DNA of 64,000 nt from Flavobacterium praedii (GTDB lineage Bacteria > Bacteroidota > Bacteroidia > Flavobacteriales > Flavobacteriaceae): NCBI RefSeq assembly GCF_026810365.1, contig NZ_CP113948.1, positions 1,575,001 to 1,639,000 of the forward strand. Direction: 5' to 3'. The notes under the pieces were generated by a model. It searched no databases. It worked only from the letters and a program-made list of their open reading frames with translations, and was not told the origin of the DNA. Shown piece by piece: positions 7,372 to 17,499 of the stretch (positions within the stretch are counted from its first letter, which is position 1; each line of letters begins with the position of its first letter). Both the position numbers and the translations under genes were made by a program.

Positions 7372-10269
7372 ATGAATATCTCCACATGCCCTGCATTCAC
7401 ACCTAAGGACGCTTTATTGGTATTAGAAAAACACTGGGGAATAACCGGTCTTTTAAAACCACTTGACAGTTATTTGGACCAAAACTTTTTAGTAAAATCA
7501 AAAGATGGCCGTAAATATGTACTTAAAATTGCCAATATAGAAACGCCAGAACTATGGTTGGATCTTCAAAATCAATCATTAAATCATTTACAAGGAAATA
7601 CAATTCCCCAAATAATTAATTCTAAAGATGAAAAACAGATGCTTTTTATCCAATCACATTGGTGGAGAGTTTTAAATTTTTTAGAAGGCACAATGTTATC
7701 TACGGTTCCTTATCGGTCTCAAAAACTATTACAAAATATTGGAACTTTTGTTGGACAAATTTCAAATCAACTAGCTACTTTTTCACATGAAGCTGCCGAA
7801 AGACCTTTGCAATGGGATTTACAACAATCGGCTTCATTATTAGAAAATTGGGTCACTTTTGTTGACGATAAAAAAACAAAAAGTACAATATTGTCTATCA
7901 TGGAAAATTGGAAAAGCAAAATTCCAGAAATTAGTAAAGTCCGCAGAAGCATCATCCATGCCGATTTAACCCGTTACAACCTTTTACTCGATAATTCAGG
8001 AAGTCAAATACAAGGGATTATTGATTTTGGTGATGTTTGTCTTTCCTGGACAATCGGAGAATTAGCCGTTTTAGTTTTAGAATCAGCTATGACGGGAAGT
8101 CCAACCCCATTTGCCGATGCCTACGAAGTAATAAAAGCGTATCACGATGTCTTTCCGATTACAAAAGAAGAAGTCCAACTGTTATATCCTTTAATTCAAT
8201 TGCGGTCTGCAACCATTGTAAGTGCATCAGCCAGACAATTATCCATGGAACCCGATAATGAATATGTTAAAAAACAAGCAATAGCCGATCGCGAAATGTT
8301 TCAGCAACTTTCTTTAGCAAAAAATGATTTTGCAACTGCTCTTTTTTTAAAAGCCTGCAATTTTGAAAGTGATGTAATGAAAAAATTTGATGCTTATTTT
8401 GAAACCAAAAAAATAACTTCTCTTTTTAAAGAAGCCATAAACTTTAAAACAATTGACATTAGTCCATCTTCCGATATCTATAATAATGGAGCATGGACAA
8501 ATCCTGAAACTTGTAAAGAAAACATCAAATCCAAGCTGGAAAATGGTTTCGGAATTACTGCAGCATACTCTACAATTATAAAACCTTATGCAAATAGTAT
8601 AAAAGAAACCGAAACTATTGCTTTAGGAATATATGCTTTTGCACCAATTGAGACTATAATTTATGCACCAACAGACTGTACTTTTATAAAACAAACCACC
8701 GAAAAACTGATTTTTAAAGCCAGTGATTTTTACATTTATATTTCTGGAATTACCTCCAATTTAGAAATCGGCACTAATTTAAAAAAAGGCGAAATTTTAG
8801 GAATAATAACATCCGAGAAAACAGATTCACCATTTCCTCCTCATGTTTTTATACAAATAGACGCATCTGGCAATGCGCCAATCTATTGTCTGCCTAGCGA
8901 AAGAATGGGTTGGGAAATTTTATGTCCTGATCCTGCTGTCTTTCTACAATTAAAATCTAAAAAAGATGTTATAAACAACCAAACATTAGAAACACGCAGA
9001 AGCAAAATTATTCAACAAGCTCAGGAATACTATTATCAAAAACCGATGAATCTTGTGCGTGGTTGGCAGCAATACCTCATTGCAGATGATGGTCAAGTCT
9101 ATTTGGATGCTATAAATAATGTGGCACATATTGGACATTCTCATCCAAAAATAGTAGAAGCAGCCACCAAGCAACTTCAAAAACTGAATACCAATGCCCG
9201 CTTTTTGTATGAAGACAACATCAATTATGCTGAACGTTTATTACATCATTTCCCAGAATCTTTACAAGTGATTTTCTATACTTGTACTGGAAGCGAGGCC
9301 AACGATCTCGCTTTACGATTAGCAAGAGCATACACCAATCAAAATGACATACTGGTTATTGATGGCGAGTACCACGGAAACACAACTGCTGTAGATGAAA
9401 TAAGTACCTGCTTGATGGATAATCCCACTGCTTCCAAAAGCATACGACCCTTTACACATCCGCTACTACAACCCAATACATTTAGAGGAAAATACAAAGC
9501 TGACACTCCTAATGTAGCTGAACTTTATGCGGAAGATGTTGATGAAAAAATAGCCTTTATTCATTCTCAAGGACGTGGTGTTGCCGCTTTTATATCCGAA
9601 TCTTTATTGGGTTCTGGCGGCGGAGTAGAAATGCCAAAAGGGTATTTAAAAAAAGTATACGAATCTGTTCATCAAGCGGGTGGCGTATGCATAGCAGATG
9701 AAGTACAAATTGGTTTTGGGAGAATGGGAAGTCATTTTTGGGGTTTTCAAAAAGAAGAAGTTTTGCCAGACATAGTTACTCTAGGAAAACCCATGGGGAA
9801 TGGACATCCTATTTCGGCGGTTATTACAACTCGAAAAATTGCTGATGCCTATAAAGAAAAATATACGTATTTCAACACCTTTGCGGGTAATCCAGTTTCT
9901 TGCCAAATTGCGAATACAGTTTTGGATGTTATCGAAAATGAAAAATTACAACAAAATGCTGCAGAAGTAGGCCAATTCTTAAAACAAGAATTAGAAAAAC
10001 TAATTGATGAATTCGAAACTGTAGGTGCTGTTTACGGACACGCTATGTATTTGGGAGTAGATTTGGTCAAAGACAAAAAATCAAGAACTCCAGATAGTCA
10101 AAAAGCATTATGGGTGTCGGAAGCGATGAAACAAAATGGAATTATAATTTACCCAACAGGAGATTATTACAATATTCTTAAAATAAAACCGCCCATGTGT
10201 TTTACCAAAGAAAATGCAACTTTTCTGGTCGAATCCTTACGAATGATTTTGACAAAAATGGAAAATTAA
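7372..10269 (+). CDS. Fusion: APH-type kinase + M23-like domain + class III aminotransferase/phospho-lyase
   Basis: This 965-residue cytosolic protein has three parts. Residues 1 to about 320 form an aminoglycoside-phosphotransferase-like kinase with the Brenner motif at H196 (HADLTRYN) and DFGD at 218-221. Residues about 370-530 resemble a degenerate M23/LytM beta-sheet domain, without an obvious metal-binding His/Asp set. Residues about 555-965 are a class III PLP enzyme with YHGNTT, IADEVQIGFGRMG and the Schiff-base lysine K806 (TLGKPMGNGHP). The kinase and PLP parts resemble animal hydroxylysine kinase and the phospho-lyases of phosphohydroxylysine or phosphoethanolamine. The fusion therefore suggests that a small amine or amino acid is phosphorylated and then eliminated within one protein. 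The substrate is not known. It is a single gene with its own terminator. Confidence 0.85.
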   Translation: MNISTCPAFTPKDALLVLEKHWGITGLLKPLDSYLDQNFLVKSKDGRKYVLKIANIETPELWLDLQNQSLNHLQGNTIPQIINSKDEKQMLFIQSHWWRVLNFLEGTMLSTVPYRSQKLLQNIGTFVGQISNQLATFSHEAAERPLQWDLQQSASLLENWVTFVDDKKTKSTILSIMENWKSKIPEISKVRRSIIHADLTRYNLLLDNSGSQIQGIIDFGDVCLSWTIGELAVLVLESAMTGSPTPFADAYEVIKAYHDVFPITKEEVQLLYPLIQLRSATIVSASARQLSMEPDNEYVKKQAIADREMFQQLSLAKNDFATALFLKACNFESDVMKKFDAYFETKKITSLFKEAINFKTIDISPSSDIYNNGAWTNPETCKENIKSKLENGFGITAAYSTIIKPYANSIKETETIALGIYAFAPIETIIYAPTDCTFIKQTTEKLIFKASDFYIYISGITSNLEIGTNLKKGEILGIITSEKTDSPFPPHVFIQIDASGNAPIYCLPSERMGWEILCPDPAVFLQLKSKKDVINNQTLETRRSKIIQQAQEYYYQKPMNLVRGWQQYLIADDGQVYLDAINNVAHIGHSHPKIVEAATKQLQKLNTNARFLYEDNINYAERLLHHFPESLQVIFYTCTGSEANDLALRLARAYTNQNDILVIDGEYHGNTTAVDEISTCLMDNPTASKSIRPFTHPLLQPNTFRGKYKADTPNVAELYAEDVDEKIAFIHSQGRGVAAFISESLLGSGGGVEMPKGYLKKVYESVHQAGGVCIADEVQIGFGRMGSHFWGFQKEEVLPDIVTLGKPMGNGHPISAVITTRKIADAYKEKYTYFNTFAGNPVSCQIANTVLDVIENEKLQQNAAEVGQFLKQELEKLIDEFETVGAVYGHAMYLGVDLVKDKKSRTPDSQKALWVSEAMKQNGIIIYPTGDYYNILKIKPPMCFTKENATFLVESLRMILTKMEN

Positions 10270-10288
10270 AACACTTACGTTCGATACA

Positions 10289-10322
10289 AAAAAACCCAAT
10301 CTTTTAAAGGATTGGGTTTTTT
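10289..10322. terminator. Bidirectional terminator between the fusion enzyme and dsbD
   Basis: CCCAATC (10295-10301) pairs with GATTGGG (10310-10316) around an 8-nt loop, flanked by A-run and T-run on opposite sides. It serves the convergent genes on both strands. Confidence 0.85.
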
Positions 10323-10324
10323 AC

Positions 10325-12349
10325 TTATTTTTTAAAATTGGCTATTCCTGTTTTTAACCAACTAAGATATTCTTCAACTGAAACATAACTTATAGTAGGC
10401 TGTTTAGTATTTAAAGAGTTTCCCTGTAAATCAGTCAAAACATACAATGGCTGCGTGTTGGTATTGTATTTTGTGATCATAAAATCAGTCCATTTATCTC
10501 CAATTGTTTCAATTTCTGAACCTGTTGATTTTGAAATAAATTGTTCCGATTTTGGTAATGGCCTTTTATCATCTACATATAAAGAAATAAGTACTACTTC
10601 ATTATTCAATATAGGCAGAATACTTGCATCCGACCAAACATTGTTTTCCATTTTTCGGCAATTTACACAGGCATGTCCAGTAAAATCGAGCATAATGGGT
10701 TTATTTACTGTTTTGGCATAAGCCAATCCTTTGTCATAATCATCAAACACAACAATTTGATGCGGACCCAATTTGGCTCCCTCAGGCAAAATAGTTGTTG
10801 ATGTACTGGCTACATTTACACTACCAACACCCAGCGGACTTTCACTATATTCCATTGGAGGTGGAAATGCACTAATTAATTTAAGTGGTGCACCCCAAAG
10901 ACCAGGAATTAAATAAATCGTAAAAGAAAGAACAATCAAACCCAAAGACAATCTCCCAACCGAAATATGACTTAAAGGACTATCATGTGGTAATGTAATT
11001 TTTCCGAATAAATAAAAGGCTAATGTTCCAAAAATAGCAATCCAAATCACCAAGAACACTTCTCTTTCCAATAAATGCAATTGCAATACCAAATCGGCAT
11101 TCGATAAAAATTTAAAGGCCAAAGCCAATTCCAGAAATCCCAAAACCACTTTGACTGTATTTAACCATCCACCCGATTTTGGCAATGAGTTTAACCATCC
11201 AGGAAACATTGCAAACAACATAAATGGCAAAGCCAAAGCTAATGAAAAACCAAGCATACCAATTATAGGAGCAATTCCACCTTTGGAAGCCGCTTCTACC
11301 AATAAAGTACCAACTATTGGCCCGGTACATGAAAATGACACAATAGCCAAGGCTAAAGCCATGAACAATATTCCAATAATTCCTCCTCTATCTGCTTGAC
11401 TATCTACTTTGTTTGCCCAAGAATGAGGCAACATAATTTCGAAAGCTCCCAGAAATGAAGTTGCAAAAAACACTAGTAAAACAAAGAAAATTATATTAAA
11501 CCAAACGTTGGTTGACAAAGCATTTAAAGCGTCAGCCCCAAAAATCCAAGTCACTAAAAATCCCAATAACACATAAATCAATATGATGGAAACCCCATAA
11601 ATGATGGCGTTTTTAATTCCTGCCGCTCTAGTTTTGCTTTGTTTGGTAAAAAAACTTACAGTCATTGGAATCATAGGAAAAACACAAGGAGTCAATAAAG
11701 CCGCAAAACCAGAGAAAAAAGCAATAAAGAAAATCGACCACAATCCTCTTTTCGAATTGTGTTTTGGTATTTCTACTTCCTTTTTTTCGACCGTAGTTGC
11801 TGTTTCTGCTTTTACAACTGCAACAGTTTTTGAAGTATCTACTTTGGCTGAATCCAATTTTACTGAAGTAGAAACTGGTGTTATAGCAGAAATCGCTTTT
11901 TCAACAGGTATTTTGAACGTAAACTTCTTTTCCAGATTGATGCAAACCTCTTTACAAACCTGATAATTCAACACAACTTGGATAGCAGTAATCTTTGGGT
12001 TTACAAGCGTTATTTCTTGTTGAATTTGGGCTTTATCATGAAAGAACGTTTCATTAACCCCAAAAATATCATTAAAAGCAGTAGTTGTTTTACTTTCTTT
12101 GGCTTTGCCAACTAAATCAAAATTTCCTTTTTGATCCTTAAAAACAATTTCTAATGGCAGCGGTCCCCCATCAGGAGTAAATTGAGAATACAAATGCCAT
12201 TCTTTTTCAATAACTCCATTAAAAGTTAAAATGTAATTAGTTTCTGATATCTTTTCAACTTTAGTTTTCCATTTTACAGGATCTAAAAGCTGTGCATTTC
12301 CTTTGGCGAAAGCAAAAAAAGCAAGAAGTATAAATAGTAGTTTCTTCAT
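10325..12349 (-). CDS. dsbD: Thiol:disulfide interchange protein DsbD
   Basis: The 674-residue protein carries reducing power from cytosolic thioredoxin across the inner membrane to periplasmic substrates. A signal peptide (about residues 1-19) precedes an N-terminal Ig-like DsbD-alpha type domain (about 20-150), then a low-complexity linker. The membrane domain has about eight helices and contains LLTPCVFPMIP and SFSCTGPIVG, which hold the two transmembrane cysteines. The C-terminal thioredoxin domain has C561-V-N-C564 (HACVNCRKM). All three functional units are present. It lies 9 bp downstream of tilS on the same strand and shares the terminator with the convergent fusion gene. Confidence 0.93.
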   Translation of the reverse strand: MKKLLFILLAFFAFAKGNAQLLDPVKWKTKVEKISETNYILTFNGVIEKEWHLYSQFTPDGGPLPLEIVFKDQKGNFDLVGKAKESKTTTAFNDIFGVNETFFHDKAQIQQEITLVNPKITAIQVVLNYQVCKEVCINLEKKFTFKIPVEKAISAITPVSTSVKLDSAKVDTSKTVAVVKAETATTVEKKEVEIPKHNSKRGLWSIFFIAFFSGFAALLTPCVFPMIPMTVSFFTKQSKTRAAGIKNAIIYGVSIILIYVLLGFLVTWIFGADALNALSTNVWFNIIFFVLLVFFATSFLGAFEIMLPHSWANKVDSQADRGGIIGILFMALALAIVSFSCTGPIVGTLLVEAASKGGIAPIIGMLGFSLALALPFMLFAMFPGWLNSLPKSGGWLNTVKVVLGFLELALAFKFLSNADLVLQLHLLEREVFLVIWIAIFGTLAFYLFGKITLPHDSPLSHISVGRLSLGLIVLSFTIYLIPGLWGAPLKLISAFPPPMEYSESPLGVGSVNVASTSTTILPEGAKLGPHQIVVFDDYDKGLAYAKTVNKPIMLDFTGHACVNCRKMENNVWSDASILPILNNEVVLISLYVDDKRPLPKSEQFISKSTGSEIETIGDKWTDFMITKYNTNTQPLYVLTDLQGNSLNTKQPTISYVSVEEYLSWLKTGIANFKK

Positions 12350-12358
12350 TATATAAAT

Positions 12359-13669
12359 CTAAATTAATTCTATTTTTAATATATTTTTAGTTGAATCTGC
12401 AATTCTAAAACGGTTATCAGCTCGTATTCCAATTACCCAAACAATTTGATTATTAGAACACAAAATCCAAACATTTTCTTTTTCAAGAAGGGATAATTTT
12501 TCGTCTTTAAAAAGTTTACTGACTTTTTTTGACTTTCCGTCCATTCCAAAAGGAATAAAAATATCACCATTTTTCCACTTGCGTATCTTCAACGGAAAAA
12601 CCAATTGATCAGCGTCGACAAAGATAGTTTTATTTGTAGCAACCGAAATGTCAGATACTTTACAAAACGTGATATTTAAGGGAATCTTAACTTCATTTTG
12701 GCATTCATCAATATAAAAATCCTCCTCTATTTCCGAATCTTCAATTGGTACCAAAACCAACGAATCTCTATCTTTGAGTAATCGAAAACCATTGGTGAAA
12801 ATCTGTTTTCCCGATTGGCTTTTAACCAAATCATAAATATCGTCCCATGCAGTAAAACCAAATTCTTTCAACCATTGATACAAATACGATTTATAATTTG
12901 GTAATTGCAACAATTTAACCAAATCAAAATAGATTAGATCTCCATCTTCTTTTGCCACTTGCTGATAGACCATAATTGCAGCATCTTCAACCATTACCAA
13001 TGATTCTTGCAGATAACTTTCGGTTTTCAAAAAGGAAGTTATAAAACTGGGATTCAATTCTTTCAGTACAGGAATTAAATGATGCCTTATTTTATTTCTT
13101 AAATATTTATCCGATGCATTACTACTATCTTCTCTCCAAGAAATAGTCTGCTCTTTGGCATAATTGTCAATTTCGTTTCGAGAAAAATATAATAAGGGCC
13201 GAATAATTTTGTCATTTTGCTCAGGAATACCGGTTAATCCCTCCAATCCAGTTCCTCTCGTAAGGTTAATCAAGAAAGTTTCCAGATTATCATCGGCATG
13301 ATGTGCTGTCAGGACATAATCATAATTCTCCGTATCCATCAACTCATAAAACCAATTGTAGCGCAATTCTCGAGCAGCAACTTGAGTCGATAATTTATAA
13401 TCTTTGGCAAAAGCAATGGTATCAAATTGAGTTACATAAATAGGAATCGAATGTACCTCAGCATAATCTTGAATAAATTTTTGATCTCCAAAACTTTCAA
13501 TACCTCGAAGCTGAAAATTACAATGTGCTATTGCAATTTCGTATTTTAGTTCCTTAAACAGATGCAACAATACCATACTATCTAACCCTCCACTTACTGC
13601 TAGTAATAGTTTTTTTTGTTTCAAAAAAGGAATTTCTGTATCGATATGATTTTGAAGTGCATTTTTCAT
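12359..13669 (-). CDS. tilS: tRNA(Ile)-lysidine synthetase TilS
   Basis: This 436-residue enzyme ligates lysine to C34 of the tRNA-Ile with anticodon CAU, converting its specificity from Met to Ile. The PP-loop ATP-binding motif SGGLDS is at residues 26-31. Further family landmarks are HCNFQLRG, LTAHHADDNLETFLINL and LRNKIRHHLIPVL. The C-terminal TilS substrate-binding domain (KIRKWKNGDIFIPFGM onward) is complete. It is normally essential. It sits between pabB (85 bp upstream) and dsbD (9 bp downstream), all on the minus strand. Confidence 0.95.
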   Translation of the reverse strand: MKNALQNHIDTEIPFLKQKKLLLAVSGGLDSMVLLHLFKELKYEIAIAHCNFQLRGIESFGDQKFIQDYAEVHSIPIYVTQFDTIAFAKDYKLSTQVAARELRYNWFYELMDTENYDYVLTAHHADDNLETFLINLTRGTGLEGLTGIPEQNDKIIRPLLYFSRNEIDNYAKEQTISWREDSSNASDKYLRNKIRHHLIPVLKELNPSFITSFLKTESYLQESLVMVEDAAIMVYQQVAKEDGDLIYFDLVKLLQLPNYKSYLYQWLKEFGFTAWDDIYDLVKSQSGKQIFTNGFRLLKDRDSLVLVPIEDSEIEEDFYIDECQNEVKIPLNITFCKVSDISVATNKTIFVDADQLVFPLKIRKWKNGDIFIPFGMDGKSKKVSKLFKDEKLSLLEKENVWILCSNNQIVWVIGIRADNRFRIADSTKNILKIELI

Positions 13670-13754
13670 TTATCAAAAATACTCATTATTATTAAGATTT
13701 AAAATCGGACTAAGCTTGAAAACAAAAATCAAAATACCTTGAAATAAAACCGCT

Positions 13755-15044
13755 CTATTCTTGCAAAACTTCCAGCATTGCTTTGGCTTTAAGCAGACAT
13801 TCTTCATATTCTTTTTCTGGAACCGACAATGAAGTTATTGCACTTCCAACTGAAAATGAAACGTATTGATTTTCTTTATTATACAAAATACTTCGAATTA
13901 CTACATTGAAATCAAAATCGCCGTTGGGTGCAAAATATCCGACAGCACCGGAGTACAATCCGCGTTTGGTTTCCTCTAGCCCTTCGATAATTTTCATAGT
14001 GGCATATTTAGGAGCTCCAGTCATACTTCCCATCGGAAATGTAGTTTTCAAAGCATCAATAGCGGTATATTGTGGATCCATTTTTGAAGTAATCGTAGAA
14101 ATCATTTGATGCACTTGTAAGAAAGAATAAATTCCACAAAGCTCTTTTACCTTTACCGTTGCTTTTTGAGCTGTATGCGATAAATCATTACGAACCAAGT
14201 CGGTGATCATAATATTTTCGGCACGCTCTTTTGGATCTGAAGCCAGATCATTTTTAGATTTTTCGTCTTCCAGTGGATCCAAAAATCGTTTGGCTGTTCC
14301 TTTTATTGGCTGAGAAATTAAGTTTTCTCTTTCTTTTTTCAAATACCTTTCTGGAGAAGCTGAAAGTAAATATTGCATATTATTTTTAAAAAAAACAGCA
14401 AACGGAGCTTTAGAAATAGCATTCAGTTTAATGAATTTATCTAAAGGATTAATACATGCATTTTCGGCATAAAACTCCATACAAAAATTGGCTTCATACA
14501 AATCCCCCTGATGAACATGATCCAGTAATTTATCAACTTTTTTAATATAATTCTCTTTTGAAATACGCTGGTTAATAGTTAATTTACCTTTGCTTTCACC
14601 TTTTGATATTTCCCTTTTGACAATGTCATTAAAATCAGCTTCAACTTCATCATCACACATGTTGAGATATTTAATTTCCAGTTGATTTCCTTTGCATAAA
14701 AAAAGTTTTTTAGGCTGGAAAAAGAATAAATCCGAAAAATCTAAACCATCATAATTATTGGATTGCAAATGCTCCACATCATTTTTCAAATCATACGACA
14801 AATAACCAAACAACCAATCTTTAGTGGTTTGTTGGTATTGTTTTAAATCTTCAAAAGCACTGTGGTAATCGGTTTTTATTGAAGTAAATGCATCGACAGC
14901 TAATACGTAATCATAACTTGAATATTCGTCTGAAAATGAATTACTATCCAAGAAAGTTATTTCACGAAACTGTTGTGCCCAAGCTATAAGTTGTTGCTTA
15001 AACTGCAAGGGTTGCTCAATAAATTTGTATATGGAGGTTCTCAA
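13755..15044 (-). CDS. pabB: Aminodeoxychorismate synthase component I (PabB-like)
   Basis: This 429-residue chorismate-binding enzyme is expected to make aminodeoxychorismate for p-aminobenzoate and folate. The PIKGTAKR motif carries K248, which distinguishes PabB from anthranilate synthase TrpE (PIAGT). Other family motifs are LLSASPERYL, DLVRNDLSH, GSMTGAPKYATMKIIEGLE and RGLYSGAVGYF. No glutamine amidotransferase subunit (PabA) or aminodeoxychorismate lyase is adjacent, so the partner must be elsewhere. It is the first gene of the minus-strand pabB-tilS-dsbD group, followed upstream by a 466-bp non-coding stretch. Confidence 0.88.
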   Translation of the reverse strand: MRTSIYKFIEQPLQFKQQLIAWAQQFREITFLDSNSFSDEYSSYDYVLAVDAFTSIKTDYHSAFEDLKQYQQTTKDWLFGYLSYDLKNDVEHLQSNNYDGLDFSDLFFFQPKKLFLCKGNQLEIKYLNMCDDEVEADFNDIVKREISKGESKGKLTINQRISKENYIKKVDKLLDHVHQGDLYEANFCMEFYAENACINPLDKFIKLNAISKAPFAVFFKNNMQYLLSASPERYLKKERENLISQPIKGTAKRFLDPLEDEKSKNDLASDPKERAENIMITDLVRNDLSHTAQKATVKVKELCGIYSFLQVHQMISTITSKMDPQYTAIDALKTTFPMGSMTGAPKYATMKIIEGLEETKRGLYSGAVGYFAPNGDFDFNVVIRSILYNKENQYVSFSVGSAITSLSVPEKEYEECLLKAKAMLEVLQE

Positions 15045-15510
15045 AAAATAAACTATTTATGGACTTCAAAATTACAATAAAAAAAGTCGCTTCTCAACAA
15101 GAAGTTTCATAAAACTATTGCTCTGTTGAATAAATATAAAAAAAGAGTAATCATTAAAATTATTCCTTTTTTTTATTAAGTAATATTTAAAATCAAAGTA
15201 AAACACATACTATTAAAGAAACAAACAAATATCGTTTGGTAATTTCTTTTTCATTAGTATTAATTAAAAATTAAATTTGGTTTAAAAAAGATAATTTTTC
15301 TAAAAATAAAAGACATTAAACTACTTTATTGCAATATGTTATAACAAATAAAATCATTCTAATTACTGAAAATTTTAACAAAATTACTTATATTTGATAG
15401 TGAAATGGAAATAGCTTTTATTCAGAGAAAGCTATTAATAGTTTTTTTCTATACAATTGTCAAAAAAAAAAAAATAGTTCTCTAGACATTTAACCAAAAA
15501 TAATTTTGCT
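15045..15510. other. AT-rich divergent intergenic region with a candidate promoter
   Basis: This region lies between the divergent pabB and DoxX-like genes. It is very AT-rich with no coding frame. A TATATTTG motif at 15389-15396 matches the Bacteroidota -7 element and would start transcription about 108 bp before the downstream ATG. No clear TTG lies at the ideal distance upstream. Confidence 0.45.
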
Positions 15511-15888
15511 ATGAAAAATGTTATTCTTTTTTTCCGAATCACACTTGGTCTAATATTGATCTCTTTACCTGTTTGTTACTTTTTCAACCTAATACCTGAA
15601 CTCGAAAACACAGGGAATTTTAAAGCAATTGAAATCGGATTAATTCCTTCGACATACCTAACGCCAATCACCAAAGTTGTTGAATTCATTTGCGGTCTAT
15701 CCTTTCTTTCAAAACGATATGTAACTTTGTCCAATATTATAGTACTTCCCGTTACGATAAACATTTTATTCATTAATTATTTTACTGCATCACCAATTGG
15801 ATTTGCCATCTCAATTTTTATATTTTCAGGAAGTTTAGTCATTTTTTATGCCTATTGGAAAAATTATAAACATCTTTTTGTTGCTTAA
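15511..15888 (+). CDS. DoxX-like small membrane protein
   Basis: The 125-residue protein has four predicted membrane segments: an N-terminal helix, helices near residues 50-65 and 72-92, and one near 97-117. The arrangement TKVVEFICGLSFLSKRYVTLS followed by VLPVTINILF and YFTASPIGF is reminiscent of DoxX/DoxX-like proteins, whose roles in redox or quinone-linked processes are poorly defined. It stands alone. The call rests on topology and short motifs only. Confidence 0.55.
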   Translation: MKNVILFFRITLGLILISLPVCYFFNLIPELENTGNFKAIEIGLIPSTYLTPITKVVEFICGLSFLSKRYVTLSNIIVLPVTINILFINYFTASPIGFAISIFIFSGSLVIFYAYWKNYKHLFVA

Positions 15889-16005
15889 ACAATATTTTAG
15901 TACCAAAAAAAAAAAAATAATTTATAATACTGCTTACTATATCGACTATCAAACAAATTCTGATTGTATAATTTATAGCACTTTAGAATCCTTCTTTTAA
16001 AAATC

Positions 16006-16043
16006 AAAAACCCCAATAGTGCATAAAATCTATTGGGGTTTTA
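16006..16043 (-). terminator. Terminator of lpdA
   Basis: CCCCAATAG and CTATTGGGG, extended by flanking A and T runs, form a 13-bp stem (16007-16019 with 16030-16042). It lies 18 bp beyond the lpdA stop on the minus strand and could also act on the plus strand. Confidence 0.85.
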
Positions 16044-16060
16044 CAATATAAAATCAAAAT

Positions 16061-17464
16061 CTATACGTGTAAAGCTCTATTATCCGTAGCTGCCAATGCT
16101 GCTTCTTTTATCGCTTCCGCAAAAGTAGGATGCGCGTGTGACATTCTGGATATATCTTCGGCAGAGGCTTTGAATTCCATTGCAGTAACAGCCTCAGCAA
16201 TTAAATCAGCTGTTCTGGCACCAATCATGTGTACTCCTAGAACTTCATCGGTTTTGGCATCAGCAAGAATTTTTACAAATCCGTCAAGATCTCCACTTGC
16301 ACGAGCACGCCCTAACGCTTTGAATGGAAAACTTCCTACTTTGTATGCTACTCCAGAGGCTTTCAATTGTTCCTCTGTTTGACCTACAGCAGCCACTTCT
16401 GGCCAAGTATAAACTACACCTGGAATCAAATTGTAATCAATATGCGGTTTTTGGCCCGCTATAATTTCAGCAACCATAGTTCCTTCTTCTTCGGCTTTGT
16501 GAGCTAACATTGCACCACGAACCACATCACCAATAGCATAAATATTTGGTGTAGAAGTTTGTAAATGATCGTTTACTTCTACTTGTCCTCTATCGGAGAT
16601 TTTTACTCCGGCTTTATCGGCATTCAATCCATCGGTATACGGACGACGACCAACAGAAACTAGAGAATAATCGCCCTCTAAAGTGATGGTTTCTCCTTTT
16701 GCGTTTTCTGCTTGAACAATTACTAGATCTCCATTTCTTTCTACTGATTTCACTTTATGCGAAACGTAGAATTTCATTCCTTGTTTTTTCAAGACTTTCG
16801 TCAATTCTTTAGACAAAGCGCCATCCATTCCCGGAATAATTCTATCCATGAATTCTACAACCGAAACTTGTGCTCCCAATCGTAAATATACTTGACCTAA
16901 TTCGATACCAATAACCCCTCCACCAATAATAACAAGGTGCTTAGGAACTTCCTTCAGAGCTAATGCTTCTGTCGAAGTGATGATTCTTTCTTTATCAATT
17001 TTAATAAAAGGCAAAGAAGATGGTTTTGAACCAGTCGCGATAATAATAGTTGTACCTTCAATCGTTTCTGAAGTTCCATCAGCTTTTGCAATAGCAACAT
17101 GAGTTGCATCTACAAAAGATCCTAAACCATTAAAAACAGTTACTTTATTTTTGTCCATCAAGAAATTAATCCCGCCTGATGTTTGATCAACTACGCTTTG
17201 TTTGCGGGCAATCATTTTCTCCAAATTTACTTTTACCTCTCCTGAAACTTCAATTCCATGATCAGCAAAATGTTTAATTTCTGCATAATGATGAGAAGAT
17301 GACAACAATGCTTTTGATGGAATACATCCAACATTAAGACAAGTACCACCAAGAGTGGAGTATTTTTCTATAATGGCAGTTTTGAAACCCAATTGTGCAC
17401 AACGAATAGCTGAAACATATCCTCCTGGCCCAGAACCTATAATGACTACGTCAAATGAACTCAT
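16061..17464 (-). CDS. lpdA: Dihydrolipoyl dehydrogenase (E3)
   Basis: This 467-residue flavoprotein reoxidises dihydrolipoamide of 2-oxoacid dehydrogenase complexes and the glycine cleavage system with NAD. It has the FAD Rossmann motif GSGPGG (10-15), the redox-active disulfide C42-C47 (GGTCLNVGCIPSK), the NAD-binding IIGGGVIGIELG, and the C-terminal HAHPTFAEA that supplies the active-site His-Glu pair to the partner subunit. Length is typical. It is monocistronic: its own promoter motif lies upstream and a terminator downstream, and no E1/E2 genes are adjacent. Confidence 0.96.
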   Translation of the reverse strand: MSSFDVVIIGSGPGGYVSAIRCAQLGFKTAIIEKYSTLGGTCLNVGCIPSKALLSSSHHYAEIKHFADHGIEVSGEVKVNLEKMIARKQSVVDQTSGGINFLMDKNKVTVFNGLGSFVDATHVAIAKADGTSETIEGTTIIIATGSKPSSLPFIKIDKERIITSTEALALKEVPKHLVIIGGGVIGIELGQVYLRLGAQVSVVEFMDRIIPGMDGALSKELTKVLKKQGMKFYVSHKVKSVERNGDLVIVQAENAKGETITLEGDYSLVSVGRRPYTDGLNADKAGVKISDRGQVEVNDHLQTSTPNIYAIGDVVRGAMLAHKAEEEGTMVAEIIAGQKPHIDYNLIPGVVYTWPEVAAVGQTEEQLKASGVAYKVGSFPFKALGRARASGDLDGFVKILADAKTDEVLGVHMIGARTADLIAEAVTAMEFKASAEDISRMSHAHPTFAEAIKEAALAATDNRALHV

Positions 17465-17491
17465 AGTATCTATTTTTTATTTTTAGTGTTG

Positions 17492-17499
17492 CAAAATTA
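17492..17499 (-). promoter_or_regulatory. Bacteroidota-type -7 promoter element of lpdA
   Basis: Read on the minus strand the octamer is TAATTTTG, an exact match to TAnnTTTG, 27 bp before the lpdA ATG. No ideal TTG -33 box was identified. Confidence 0.5.
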
